Of a stretch of 6,306 bases of DNA, positions 1 to 6,292 are shown in pieces (within the stretch, counting starts at the first letter, position 1; every line of letters begins with the position of its first letter). Source of the stretch: JBDKTK01 sp039680225. Its GTDB lineage: Bacteria; Desulfobacterota; Syntrophia; Syntrophales; UBA4778. Where the stretch lies: contig JBDKTK010000173.1 of the NCBI GenBank assembly GCA_039680225.1, positions 1 to 6,306 of the forward strand, given 5' to 3'. Both the position numbers and the translations under genes were made by a program. The notes below the pieces were generated by a model. It made no database searches. It was given only the letters and a program-made list of their open reading frames with translations, and was not told the DNA's origin.

Positions 1-578
1 TCGGCTCCCGAACAGAAATCCCGGTACGCTTCCGAGGACAGGCCGTTCTTATGCACATAGCCCAGTTCATTATCTGTCATGAAAACAAAACTCTTCCCGT
101 TCTCAGTGAACTTGAATCCCGCCCCCCTGTTGGGATGGCTCAAAGGAATAGGTTCCACGGAGATTTTTCCCAGTTCAACGCGGTCCTGCCCGTCATGGAG
201 ATACGTCAGGCCGGCCCGGATCTGATCGTAAGTGACCGGGAAGAACGGCGCAACCATCTGGTGTTCCAGGACCTTTTCGATATTCACCGAATAAGGGCAA
301 TGGATCCGGATCTCAACATCAGCGGAGTAGATGGGCCGGAAAAACGGAAAGCCGAATATATGGTCCCAGTGGACATGGGTGAAAAACAGGTCAACTTTGC
401 GGCATTGTTCTCTCTGCAGGGCATTGCCGAGGCTGCGGATCCCGGTCCCGGCGTCAATGATGATTACCCGTCCGTCTTCCCCCCGGATCTCGATACAGGT
501 GGTGTCGCCCCCGTACTTTATGTATTCTTGCCCCGATACCGGAATCGAGCCCCTTGAGCCCCAGCATTTAATCAGCAT
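1..578 (-). CDS. MBL-fold metallo-hydrolase, 3'-truncated by window edge
   Basis: I translated this from the complement; 192 codons are visible and the frame runs open off the left edge. The protein begins MLIKCWGSRGSIPV and continues with KYGGDTTCIEI (21-31) and IIIDAGTGIRSLG (39-51), the usual opening of stand-alone metallo-beta-lactamase-fold hydrolases. The metal-binding signature HxHxDH is intact as THVHWDH, with H68, H70, D72 and H73. A third-site histidine follows at H148 (LSHPN) and the bridging aspartate is probably D169 (MTDNE). The last metal histidine would lie beyond the edge. The family is a soluble, usually dinuclear-zinc, phosphodiesterase/RNase Z/PhnP-like superfamily; the substrate cannot be told from sequence. 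The ATG is supported by AGGAAG at 588-593, 9 nt upstream. It has its own promoter (667-695), so it is probably not part of the secretion operon. The fold is confident; the function is not. Confidence 0.9.
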   Translation of the reverse strand, partial: MLIKCWGSRGSIPVSGQEYIKYGGDTTCIEIRGEDGRVIIIDAGTGIRSLGNALQREQCRKVDLFFTHVHWDHIFGFPFFRPIYSADVEIRIHCPYSVNIEKVLEHQMVAPFFPVTYDQIRAGLTYLHDGQDRVELGKISVEPIPLSHPNRGAGFKFTENGKSFVFMTDNELGYVHKNGLSSEAYRDFCSGA

Positions 579-587
579 GCACCAAAT

Positions 588-593
588 CTTCCT
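588..593 (-). promoter_or_regulatory. Ribosome binding site of the MBL hydrolase gene
   Basis: On the minus strand AGGAAG stands 9 nt before the ATG at 578. It fixes the start of the metallo-hydrolase, whose N-terminus also matches the normal start of the family. There is no other plausible in-frame start nearby. Confidence 0.6.
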
Positions 594-664
594 GCCAAAA
601 ATCGATCAAACCAGGAGTGTATCCGAAAGCCCGGCCCTCAAGAACAGAAATACACGGGAGAGCT

Positions 665-685
665 TGGTCATATCGGAATTGACCA
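665..685. repeat. Inverted repeat between the -10 and -35 of the MBL promoter
   Basis: TGGTCA (665-670) and TGACCA (680-685) are perfect 6-bp inverted arms around a 9-bp spacer, giving a centre-to-centre distance of 15 bp. The left arm overlaps the -10 hexamer and the right arm lies in the promoter spacer. A dyad here could be an operator for a dimeric regulator of the downstream hydrolase gene. The arms are short, so chance occurrence is possible and no regulator family is assigned. Confidence 0.35.
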
Positions 686-695
686 GTGTTGTCAA
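667..695 (-). promoter_or_regulatory. Sigma70-type promoter for the MBL hydrolase gene
   Basis: On the minus strand a perfect -35 TTGACA (690-695) is followed after exactly 17 bp by TATGAC (667-672), a 4/6 match to the -10 consensus. Transcription would begin near 660, giving a leader of about 80 nt before the ATG at 578. It lies in the 168-bp intergenic gap 579-746, so position agrees with function. No clear T-tailed terminator was seen in this gap to end the upstream lipoprotein transcript. Confidence 0.6.
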
Positions 696-746
696 CCCGC
701 ATAAGGGTAAAAGGAGAATATTTATGAGGAAAAATCGCCGCAGAGG

Positions 747-1526
747 TTAATTATTTTTGATCGGGCCGGGCAGCATAATATTGACGAAACTCTCAACCGC
801 CTGGTCCATCACTTCTTCCGAAATTGGCGGCGATTCGTAAGGGACCATACTGTTGTATCCTACCGCATAGCCTTCCCACAGCTTGCGGCCGCTCTCGGCA
901 TCCCATATCTGTCCGGAAATTCTTACCGTCCTCAGGACGGACTTCCGTCCAAATGTCCAGATTACTGTTATGGAGCTGTCGGAGTTGTTCTCCGTTATTA
1001 ATGCGGCGCTGATGAGCAGGTAGCGGCTTCCCAGGGCGCGGGAAAAGCTCGTCAAGGATTCACCGTCCACTCCCAGCTTCGGGAAATTCCGGTCAAAACG
1101 CAGGTACGTGGCCGTGAGCCCCGAGTCGTTTATGCGTTTGAGGCACTCACCCGGCGAAATGACAGTGATGGAATTGATGTTGGCGCTCAATTTGCGCAAC
1201 AGTATCTCGCTGATCCCGAGCCGCTCGGCATCAGAGCCCATGGAATTCTGGGGTATTTCCTTGGGCTCGAAAGAGAGGTCGTCGGGCGCGTAGGGTGCGG
1301 GAGGCTGTTTTGTCTGCATACGCTTTTTATCGTCTTTCGCCGGCAGTTCCAGGATCATGACCGGGAGCACAGCGAGTTTTCCCCGGCGAAGCTCGGCCGT
1401 GAGCGGGTCGGATGTGCGGTACACTTCCTGGGACCAGTCCTTTATCCTCGAATGGCATGCTGTCTGGGCGATTAAAAGAAAACCGAGAAAGATCAAAAAG
1501 AGGGATCGCCGGGAGAAGATTGGCAT
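747..1526 (-). CDS. Probable envelope lipoprotein, CsgG/LpoB-like (hypothetical)
   Basis: This is a 259-residue protein of unknown function. Residues 5-23 (RR followed by LFLIFLGFLLIA) form a typical signal peptide ending at QTAC, so Cys24 is the likely lipidated residue. The -1/-2 residues (Ala, Thr) fit a lipobox, but Gln at -3 is atypical. The mature part has KLAVLPVMI (50-58), a polar Pro/Lys-rich stretch (62-95), an amphipathic helix near 100-117, SRYLLISAAL (167-176) and ISGQIWDAESGRKLWEG (203-219). An 'IAVLPV' strand plus a 'xGxIWDxxxGxxLW' strand pair recalls CsgG, LpoB and TolB-N-like outer-membrane lipoproteins; this is fold-level resemblance, not a family assignment. The ATG is preceded by GGGGGTG, close to the Shine-Dalgarno consensus, 4 nt upstream. 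It lies 87 bp after gspE in the same direction, perhaps with its own promoter (1563-1591). It could be an accessory envelope factor for the secretion system, but it is far longer than usual pilotins. Confidence 0.8.
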   Translation of the reverse strand: MPIFSRRSLFLIFLGFLLIAQTACHSRIKDWSQEVYRTSDPLTAELRRGKLAVLPVMILELPAKDDKKRMQTKQPPAPYAPDDLSFEPKEIPQNSMGSDAERLGISEILLRKLSANINSITVISPGECLKRINDSGLTATYLRFDRNFPKLGVDGESLTSFSRALGSRYLLISAALITENNSDSSITVIWTFGRKSVLRTVRISGQIWDAESGRKLWEGYAVGYNSMVPYESPPISEEVMDQAVESFVNIMLPGPIKNN

Positions 1527-1562
1527 GATGCACCCCCAAATTTAAAATGGGCTACATCGAAA

Positions 1563-1591
1563 AGCTTAGGAGCTGCAAAGGGCTTTGTCAA
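1563..1591 (-). promoter_or_regulatory. Possible promoter for the lipoprotein gene
   Basis: On the minus strand a perfect TTGACA (1586-1591) is separated by 17 bp from TAAGCT (1563-1568). The -35 box and spacing are ideal but the -10 matches consensus at only 3 of 6 bases. It sits in the 87-bp gap between gspE and the lipoprotein gene, so it could give the lipoprotein expression independent of the secretion operon. Readthrough from gspE remains equally possible. Confidence 0.35.
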
Positions 1592-1614
1592 TCATTGCAA
1601 TCTGCCAGCCCTTT
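1577..1614 (-). repeat. 8-bp-stem inverted repeat just after gspE
   Basis: AAAGGGCT (1577-1584) and AGCCCTTT (1607-1614) are perfect inverted arms with a 22-bp loop. One arm overlaps the last base of the gspE stop codon. In RNA it would form a hairpin at the gspE 3' end, but no U-tract follows on the minus strand (the next bases are GCAGCTCC). It is therefore not a canonical intrinsic terminator; it may be an mRNA-stability or attenuating hairpin, or chance. The -35 box of the possible lipoprotein promoter lies in the loop and abuts the arm. Confidence 0.4.
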
Positions 1615-3338
1615 TATTCATCGACGGTGACGGAAATATCGGTGCCGCGCTTGAGGACACGGGTGACGCGGAGCACCTCTTCAACCGTTGTTATACCTTC
1701 CAGGGCCTTGCGGGCGCCGTCGTCGAGGAGCGTTGTCATGCCGCGGCTCACGGCCAGCTCGTTTATCTGGTTGGCGTCCGATGTCTTGAGGATCAGCTTT
1801 TTTATTTCATCGTCCATCAGCAGGATCTCAAAAATGGCGCTCCGTCCCCTGTACCCGGTATGCATGCAGGACACGCAGCCCTTCTTTTTGTAGAAGACGT
1901 GCTTTTCCAGGATCTTGCGGTCAAAGCCCATATTGCCCAGCGACTCGTCATCCGGCGTGTAAGGCACCTTGCATTTGGGGCACAGCACCCTTACGAGCCG
2001 CTGTGCCACGATGGCGATTACGGATGAAACCACGAGGAAAGGCTCGATCCCCATTTCGATGAGCCGGGTAATGGAGCCCGCGGCGTCGTTGGTGTGAAGG
2101 GTGGAGAAGACGAGGTGCCCCGTGAGCGACGACTGGGTCGCAATCTCCGCCGTTTCCCGGTCGCGGACTTCCCCGACCAGGATAACATCAGGGTCCTGGC
2201 GGACGATGGAGCGCAGCCCGTTGGCGAACGTCAGGTCGATCTTGGGATTTACCTGGATCTGGCCTATGCCCTCGATCTGGTACTCGATCGGGTCCTCGAT
2301 GGTGATGATATTTATATCCGGATTATTGATCGAGCTGAGGGCCGAATACAGGGTCGTCGTCTTACCGCTGCCGGTCGGGCCCGTGACCAGGATTATCCCG
2401 TAGGGCGATTTGATCAGGCTGTTAAAGAGCTTGATCCTTTTTCCGTCCATTCCCAGGTCCGAGAGATTGAGGATGGACCCGGTCTTGTCCAGGAGCCTCA
2501 GCACCACCCGCTCCCCGAAGGCGGTCGGGATGCTCGAGACGCGGATGTCGACGCTGCGGTCGGCGATCTTGATATCGATTCTGCCGTCCTGGGGAAGGCG
2601 CTTTTCCGCGATGTTGAGCTTGGCCATGATCTTGATGCGGGATACGAGGGATGACTGGACCTTGCGCGGCAGGTTCAGGATGTTGTACAGCACGCCGTCT
2701 ATCCGGTATCGCACCTTGACGCTGTTCTGGTACGGCTCGATATGGATGTCGCTGGCCCTGTCCTTGACAGCCTGGGAGAGCATCAGGTTGACGAGTTTGA
2801 TCATGGGGGCATCGCTCGTATCGTCGAGCAGGTCCCCGGTCTCCTCGATTTCCGAAATTATGCTGTCGGTCGATTCCCCGTCCATGGTCTGGATGAATTC
2901 CTCGGCGGTGTCCCGGCTGTGGTCGTATGCGTAGTTGATGGCGGCGATAATGGCAGCTTCCGGGGCGAGCACGAGCCCGCTGACGCGCGATTCCATCATA
3001 TTTTTCAGGTCGTCGATGATCTGGAAATTGGCCGGGTTGCGGACCGCGATCCAGGCGCCCTCGGAAGTCTCCAGCGGGACCATTTTGAACTTTTTCAGGA
3101 ACTGGATCGTAACTTTCCGGGTGAAGTCCAGGTTCATGTTCTCGTAGGGAAGCTCGTTCCAGACCGGCAAGCTGAACAGGGAGCCCATGGCTTTTAATTC
3201 ATCGGGCTCGCTGATTATTTCATCGGCAACCGGGCCGGCTGCCGGATCGCCCGGGGCCGGTCCGGCTTTGCCGGGCCGCCCGGAGTCAGGCTCTGCTGCC
3301 CCATTTATCAATTTTTCGAGATTCTCTGCGGATGTCAC
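1614..3338 (-). CDS. gspE: Type II secretion system ATPase GspE
   Basis: The 574-residue protein is the cytoplasmic hexameric motor that drives pseudopilus assembly in type II secretion. Visible in order: an Ala/Gly/Pro-rich linker (14-38), a T2SSE_N domain (about 70-140), an acidic linker (144-175), then the ATPase core from DAPMIKL (176). Catalytic motifs are complete: ASDIHIEPY (195-203), Walker A GPTGSGKT (320-327), Asp box ITIEDPIEY (345-353), Walker B region RQDPDVILVGEVRD (380-393, Glu390) and His box TGHLVFSTLHTNDA (406-419). The zinc-binding tetracysteine is present as C453/C456 and C488/C491. AEIATQSSLTGH and EMGIEPFLVVSS fit GspE better than PilB, as does the gspD neighbour. The start codon is GTG, overlapping the gspD stop in GTGA, which indicates translational coupling. 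It is somewhat longer than the roughly 500 residues of classical GspE, owing to the N-terminal linkers. gspF does not follow. Confidence 0.96.
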   Translation of the reverse strand: MTSAENLEKLINGAAEPDSGRPGKAGPAPGDPAAGPVADEIISEPDELKAMGSLFSLPVWNELPYENMNLDFTRKVTIQFLKKFKMVPLETSEGAWIAVRNPANFQIIDDLKNMMESRVSGLVLAPEAAIIAAINYAYDHSRDTAEEFIQTMDGESTDSIISEIEETGDLLDDTSDAPMIKLVNLMLSQAVKDRASDIHIEPYQNSVKVRYRIDGVLYNILNLPRKVQSSLVSRIKIMAKLNIAEKRLPQDGRIDIKIADRSVDIRVSSIPTAFGERVVLRLLDKTGSILNLSDLGMDGKRIKLFNSLIKSPYGIILVTGPTGSGKTTTLYSALSSINNPDINIITIEDPIEYQIEGIGQIQVNPKIDLTFANGLRSIVRQDPDVILVGEVRDRETAEIATQSSLTGHLVFSTLHTNDAAGSITRLIEMGIEPFLVVSSVIAIVAQRLVRVLCPKCKVPYTPDDESLGNMGFDRKILEKHVFYKKKGCVSCMHTGYRGRSAIFEILLMDDEIKKLILKTSDANQINELAVSRGMTTLLDDGARKALEGITTVEEVLRVTRVLKRGTDISVTVDE

Positions 3339-5593
3339 TTTGCAGGTTCCTTATTGCTGTCCGGTTTTACTGCCGGTTTCGGAGCAGGTTGAGGCGAGGG
3401 TTGCGGCGCAGCCTGGGGCGCAGCCTCCGGCGCAGTCTTGTTCTGCGAGGCAGCATTCGCTTTCTCCGATTTCTGCCTGTCCTTTTCCCTTTCCTGCCTG
3501 TCGAAGAGCTTTATCGTGGCTTCTTCTCTCACCCCTTCGATAAAGTCCTTTTTGCCTTTCGTGATCGGCGCCATGTCATGTTGCGTCCTCACGATCCTGG
3601 GAGTGATAAATATGAACAGGTTGGTCTTGTCGCGCTGCTGCTTGACAGACTTGAACAGCCAGCCGATGCCCGGAATGCTTCCCAGGCAGGGGACCTTGTA
3701 TTCGTCCAGCTGCGTGTTGTCGCCGATGATCCCGCCGATGACGATTGTTTCGCTGTCCTTTATGACAACGGTCGTTTTGGCCTCTCTCTTGAATGTGGTG
3801 GGGGTAGTTGTCTCTTTTGTGCTGGCAAGCTGGGTCACAGTCTGCAGTATCTTCAGACGGACGAACTGGTCGTCATTAATGTGAGGAGTGATATTCAGCT
3901 TGACGCCGACGTCCTTGTAATCATAACTGCTGTAATCCACGCCGGTGGTGTTCTGCTCCTGTCTGGTAACATAAGGCACATTTTTGCCGACGTTGATTTC
4001 GGCCTCTTCGTTGTCCAGTGTCATAAGCTGGGGCGTTGACAGAATGTGGATATCCTGGTCCTGCTGCATGGCCTGGACTGCCGCGCCAATAGTCGGGAAG
4101 GTTATGCCGCCCAGGGTGAGTCCCGCTTTCAGCAATCCCATGCTGAAACCGGACGGGAACACGGCAATGCTGGCGGCATTGGCTGCTGTAGCAGCCACAT
4201 TCGGAAGTATACTGTAATTTCCCCCGGTCCCGCCGCCTCCGGACCCGGCGAAATATCCGGCATTATTGGAGATGTCCTGCATCGTGCGCCATTCGACGCC
4301 GACCTGGAAGTTCTTCGTGACGCTCACTTCCATGATGAGGGCCTCAATATATACCATCGTCCTGGGGACGTCGAGCTTGGCAATGACGTCGGAGAGGACC
4401 TTGAAATCGTCGCGGTTGGCCGTTATGACCAGGCTGTTTGTGGCCTTGTCGGCGATAATGGTTATGTCCTTGGAAAGCACGGGGGCTTTTCCTTTTTCAC
4501 CGGTTTGGGCTGTCGCCGCCTTGGCGTCCTTGGGGAGGTTCATGAGGATTTTCGCCAGGTCCTCGGCATTGGCGTTCTGGAGCCGGTACACGTTCATGTT
4601 CGATTCGCCCCGGGGGATGTCCCGGTCGAGGAGGGTGATCAGCTGCCTGATCCTCTGGGTGAACCCTTCGTTGGCGACCAGGATCACGCAGTTGGTCCGC
4701 TCGTCGGCGATCACCTTCATGGGAGAATTCACAGGCCCGCGCCTCTGGGCCTGGGCGTCGCCCTGGAAGATAGTCGTGAGGTTCTTGGCGACTTCGGATG
4801 CCGCGGCATACCTGATCGGAATTACGGAGATCTGCTCGCCGACCCCGGCCACGTCGAGGGAGGTTATAATCGTCTGGAGCCGCCTGATATTCGAGAGGTA
4901 ATCCGTGATGACCAGCATCCCGGTTGGAGGATAGGAAAGGATGATGCTCGAGCGCGATATAAGGGGGTCCAGCACTTTTTTCATTTCGTCGGGATTGGCG
5001 TGGTTGAGCGAGACTATCTGCGTCACTATCTTATCGGACGGGTTTGCCTTCTCGCCCGCCAGCCTCGTTTCAATGCTCTTCTCCTTGGCGTCCTTCGCGG
5101 GGACGATCTTGATGACGTCTCCCGACGGCACGGTTGTGAACCCGTGCACTTCCAGGACGGACTCGAATACCTTGTAAGCCTCGGTAATCGAGATCTGCTT
5201 GGGTGAATAGATCGTTACTTTCCCTTTGACGTTGTTATCGATTACGAAGTTTTTGCCGGTGATCTCGCTCATGAACTTGACGAATACGGGGATGTCCACG
5301 TTATCGAAATCGATGGTCACATATTTGGCTTCCGGGGACTTCCGGCCGTTTTTAGAAGCCGCTTCTTTCCTGCTCTTTTTCGCACTCGCTTTGGAAGTCG
5401 ATTTCTTCTTGACGGACCCGTCGTCTTTCACGGACGCAGCATTGCCCTGCGAGGCAGACGATTTCACGTCGGTCTGTTCGGCAGCGGCCGGGCTGCGCGT
5501 GTCTCCGGATATCCTTGCTGCATTGAGGACTCCGGGCGGCGACAAAAGACTCAGGACCATCACAAGCAATATTGTTTTCTTCAAAAACTTCAT
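3335..5593 (-). CDS. gspD: Type II secretion system secretin GspD
   Basis: The 752-residue protein is the outer-membrane channel of type II secretion. A Sec signal peptide (1 to about 26, KK then LLVMVLSLL, ending LNAA) is followed by an unusual Lys/Ser/Ala-rich linker (about 40-90). Next come N0 (91-165, starting VTIDFDNVDIP), N1 (about 188-250), N2 (about 254-325) and N3 (about 331-410, with a Lys/Gly-rich insert at 355-375). The C-terminal secretin domain spans about 411-668. Its motifs include HILSTPQLMTLDNEEAEINV (516-535), VGVKLNITPHI (562-572), VIGGIIGDN (618-626), VPCLGSIPGIGWLFKS (634-649) and LFIFITPRIV (659-668). A Gly-rich patch (451-458) precedes the membrane-proximal part. The charged C-terminal tail ends in period-4 Ala/Pro/Gln repeats (720-743). 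N0 plus three ring domains without AMIN domains favours GspD over PilQ. The ATG is 3 bp after the TPR gene stop, with AAGGATAGG just upstream. Confidence 0.96.
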   Translation of the reverse strand: MKFLKKTILLVMVLSLLSPPGVLNAARISGDTRSPAAAEQTDVKSSASQGNAASVKDDGSVKKKSTSKASAKKSRKEAASKNGRKSPEAKYVTIDFDNVDIPVFVKFMSEITGKNFVIDNNVKGKVTIYSPKQISITEAYKVFESVLEVHGFTTVPSGDVIKIVPAKDAKEKSIETRLAGEKANPSDKIVTQIVSLNHANPDEMKKVLDPLISRSSIILSYPPTGMLVITDYLSNIRRLQTIITSLDVAGVGEQISVIPIRYAAASEVAKNLTTIFQGDAQAQRRGPVNSPMKVIADERTNCVILVANEGFTQRIRQLITLLDRDIPRGESNMNVYRLQNANAEDLAKILMNLPKDAKAATAQTGEKGKAPVLSKDITIIADKATNSLVITANRDDFKVLSDVIAKLDVPRTMVYIEALIMEVSVTKNFQVGVEWRTMQDISNNAGYFAGSGGGGTGGNYSILPNVAATAANAASIAVFPSGFSMGLLKAGLTLGGITFPTIGAAVQAMQQDQDIHILSTPQLMTLDNEEAEINVGKNVPYVTRQEQNTTGVDYSSYDYKDVGVKLNITPHINDDQFVRLKILQTVTQLASTKETTTPTTFKREAKTTVVIKDSETIVIGGIIGDNTQLDEYKVPCLGSIPGIGWLFKSVKQQRDKTNLFIFITPRIVRTQHDMAPITKGKKDFIEGVREEATIKLFDRQEREKDRQKSEKANAASQNKTAPEAAPQAAPQPSPQPAPKPAVKPDSNKEPAK
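3381..3440 (-). repeat. 12-bp tandem repeats coding the GspD tail
   Basis: Three adjacent 12-bp units begin GGCGCAG on the plus strand: 3405-3416, 3417-3428 and 3429-3440, the first two differing only in the last two bases. More degenerate units continue toward 3381. They encode a four-residue period on the minus strand (TAPE, AAPQ, AAPQ, PSPQ, PAPK, PAVK; residues 720-743). This is in-frame low-complexity expansion at the extreme secretin C-terminus, so copy number could vary between strains without disrupting the frame. Confidence 0.75.
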
Positions 5594-5596
5594 TTC

Positions 5597-6292
5597 CTAT
5601 CCTTGCTCTTTTTTGTTGACTATCTGTTTGAACTTCGGCGAAGACCGCAGGTTCTGCAGGTCTTCGTCCCGGCCGGCAAATGCCGCCAGCTCGGGTTTTA
5701 TCATCAGGGCCTGCTCCAGGAATTTCAGGCCGCTTTCCGGCTGCCTGAGTTTTGAGTACGAACAGGCCAGGTTGTAATAGGCGTCGGCAAAGTCCGGTTT
5801 AAGGGAGATCGCCTTATTGAACAGGTCCGTTGCCTCCCCGGTCTTCCCGCCCGACATGAGAATGACTCCCAGGTTGTTCAGGGCGTCCGCATGGCGCGGA
5901 TCGGCTGCTATTATCTGCCGGTAAAGCGCCTCGGCTTTCGCGTTGTCGCCGGCCAGCTGGGTTTTCAGGGCCTCGCTGTAAAGCGCCGCCGTATCTGCCG
6001 CGCCCGGGGCAGGCGGCTGCGGCTGCGCGGCGGGCGCCGCCGGGCCCGATTTTTGGGCCTTGCTTTCCGGGGCCCTCTTGCCCGAGAAATTGATCCCGGC
6101 ACTTTCCTGGTAAATGATGACGGCCGCGCAGATGAATACCAGCAGCGCTATGGGGACAAATACCCATCTGGCCCTCCTGAACCTCTTTTCCCGGACCGGC
6201 TGCCTGGGGCCGGTGATCAGCTTTTCGTAATTGGAGTAGCCGCCGTCTTTCTTCTGCTGCGCTTTTTTCAGGGCGTCGTGGATGAAGCTCAT
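5597..6292 (-). CDS. Signal-anchored TPR protein with GspB-like N-terminus
   Basis: This is a 231-residue bitopic protein. It begins MSFIHDALKKAQQKK, resembling the MSxILxALxKA start of GspB/ExeB-type secretion proteins. A basic stretch (34-42, REKRFRRAR) precedes one membrane helix (43-61), so the positive-inside rule puts the N-terminus in the cytoplasm. An Ala/Pro-rich linker (82-100) leads to three TPR units: about 102-132 (EALYRQIIAADP), 135-166 (NLGVILMSGGKTGEA, then FNKAISLKP) and 169-200 (YYNLACSYSKLRQPESGL, then LEQALMIKP). The C-terminal DLQNLRSSPKFKQIV (211-225) is the common capping helix after TPR arrays. TPRs bind partner peptides, so a periplasmic scaffold contacting the secretin is the natural inference. 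Its stop lies 3 bp from the gspD ATG, placing it in the same operon. No strong ribosome binding site precedes the ATG (only GAAAG directly adjacent), but the conserved N-terminus supports this start. The precise role is unknown. Confidence 0.85.
   Translation of the reverse strand: MSFIHDALKKAQQKKDGGYSNYEKLITGPRQPVREKRFRRARWVFVPIALLVFICAAVIIYQESAGINFSGKRAPESKAQKSGPAAPAAQPQPPAPGAADTAALYSEALKTQLAGDNAKAEALYRQIIAADPRHADALNNLGVILMSGGKTGEATDLFNKAISLKPDFADAYYNLACSYSKLRQPESGLKFLEQALMIKPELAAFAGRDEDLQNLRSSPKFKQIVNKKEQG

Noticed and set aside
51..557. 168-codon plus-strand open frame
   Set aside because: It is the shadow of the metallo-hydrolase on the minus strand, whose catalytic motifs are intact and conserved.
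331..750. 139-codon plus-strand open frame running into the intergenic gap
   Set aside because: Most of it is antisense to the hydrolase and lacks a ribosome binding site at its start; only its last eight codons have a good one, reported separately.
1327..1539. Alternative minus-strand frame overlapping the lipoprotein start
   Set aside because: It lacks a recognisable signal peptide or domain, while the chosen frame has a clear signal peptide, Cys24 and a better-placed ribosome binding site.
1577..1614. Rho-independent terminator after gspE
   Set aside because: The inverted repeat is real but no U-run follows on the minus strand and the loop is 22 bases, so it is listed only as a repeat.
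2094..2654. 186-codon plus-strand open frame with many Asp/Arg
   Set aside because: Antisense to the GspE ATPase core; composition is the expected mirror of the Walker and Asp-box region.
3332..4039. 235-codon plus-strand open frame
   Set aside because: Antisense to the secretin domain and tail; its arginine-rich start simply mirrors the 12-bp tandem repeat.
4046..5206. 386-codon plus-strand open frame
   Set aside because: It lies wholly antisense to the well-conserved gspD N-domains, its translation shows no domain pattern, and it reflects G+C-driven scarcity of stops.
1614..5593. Assignment as type IV pilus PilB/PilQ
   Set aside because: The secretin has N0 plus three N-type ring domains and no AMIN domain, and the ATPase His-box surroundings read as GspE; no pilM-P genes adjoin.
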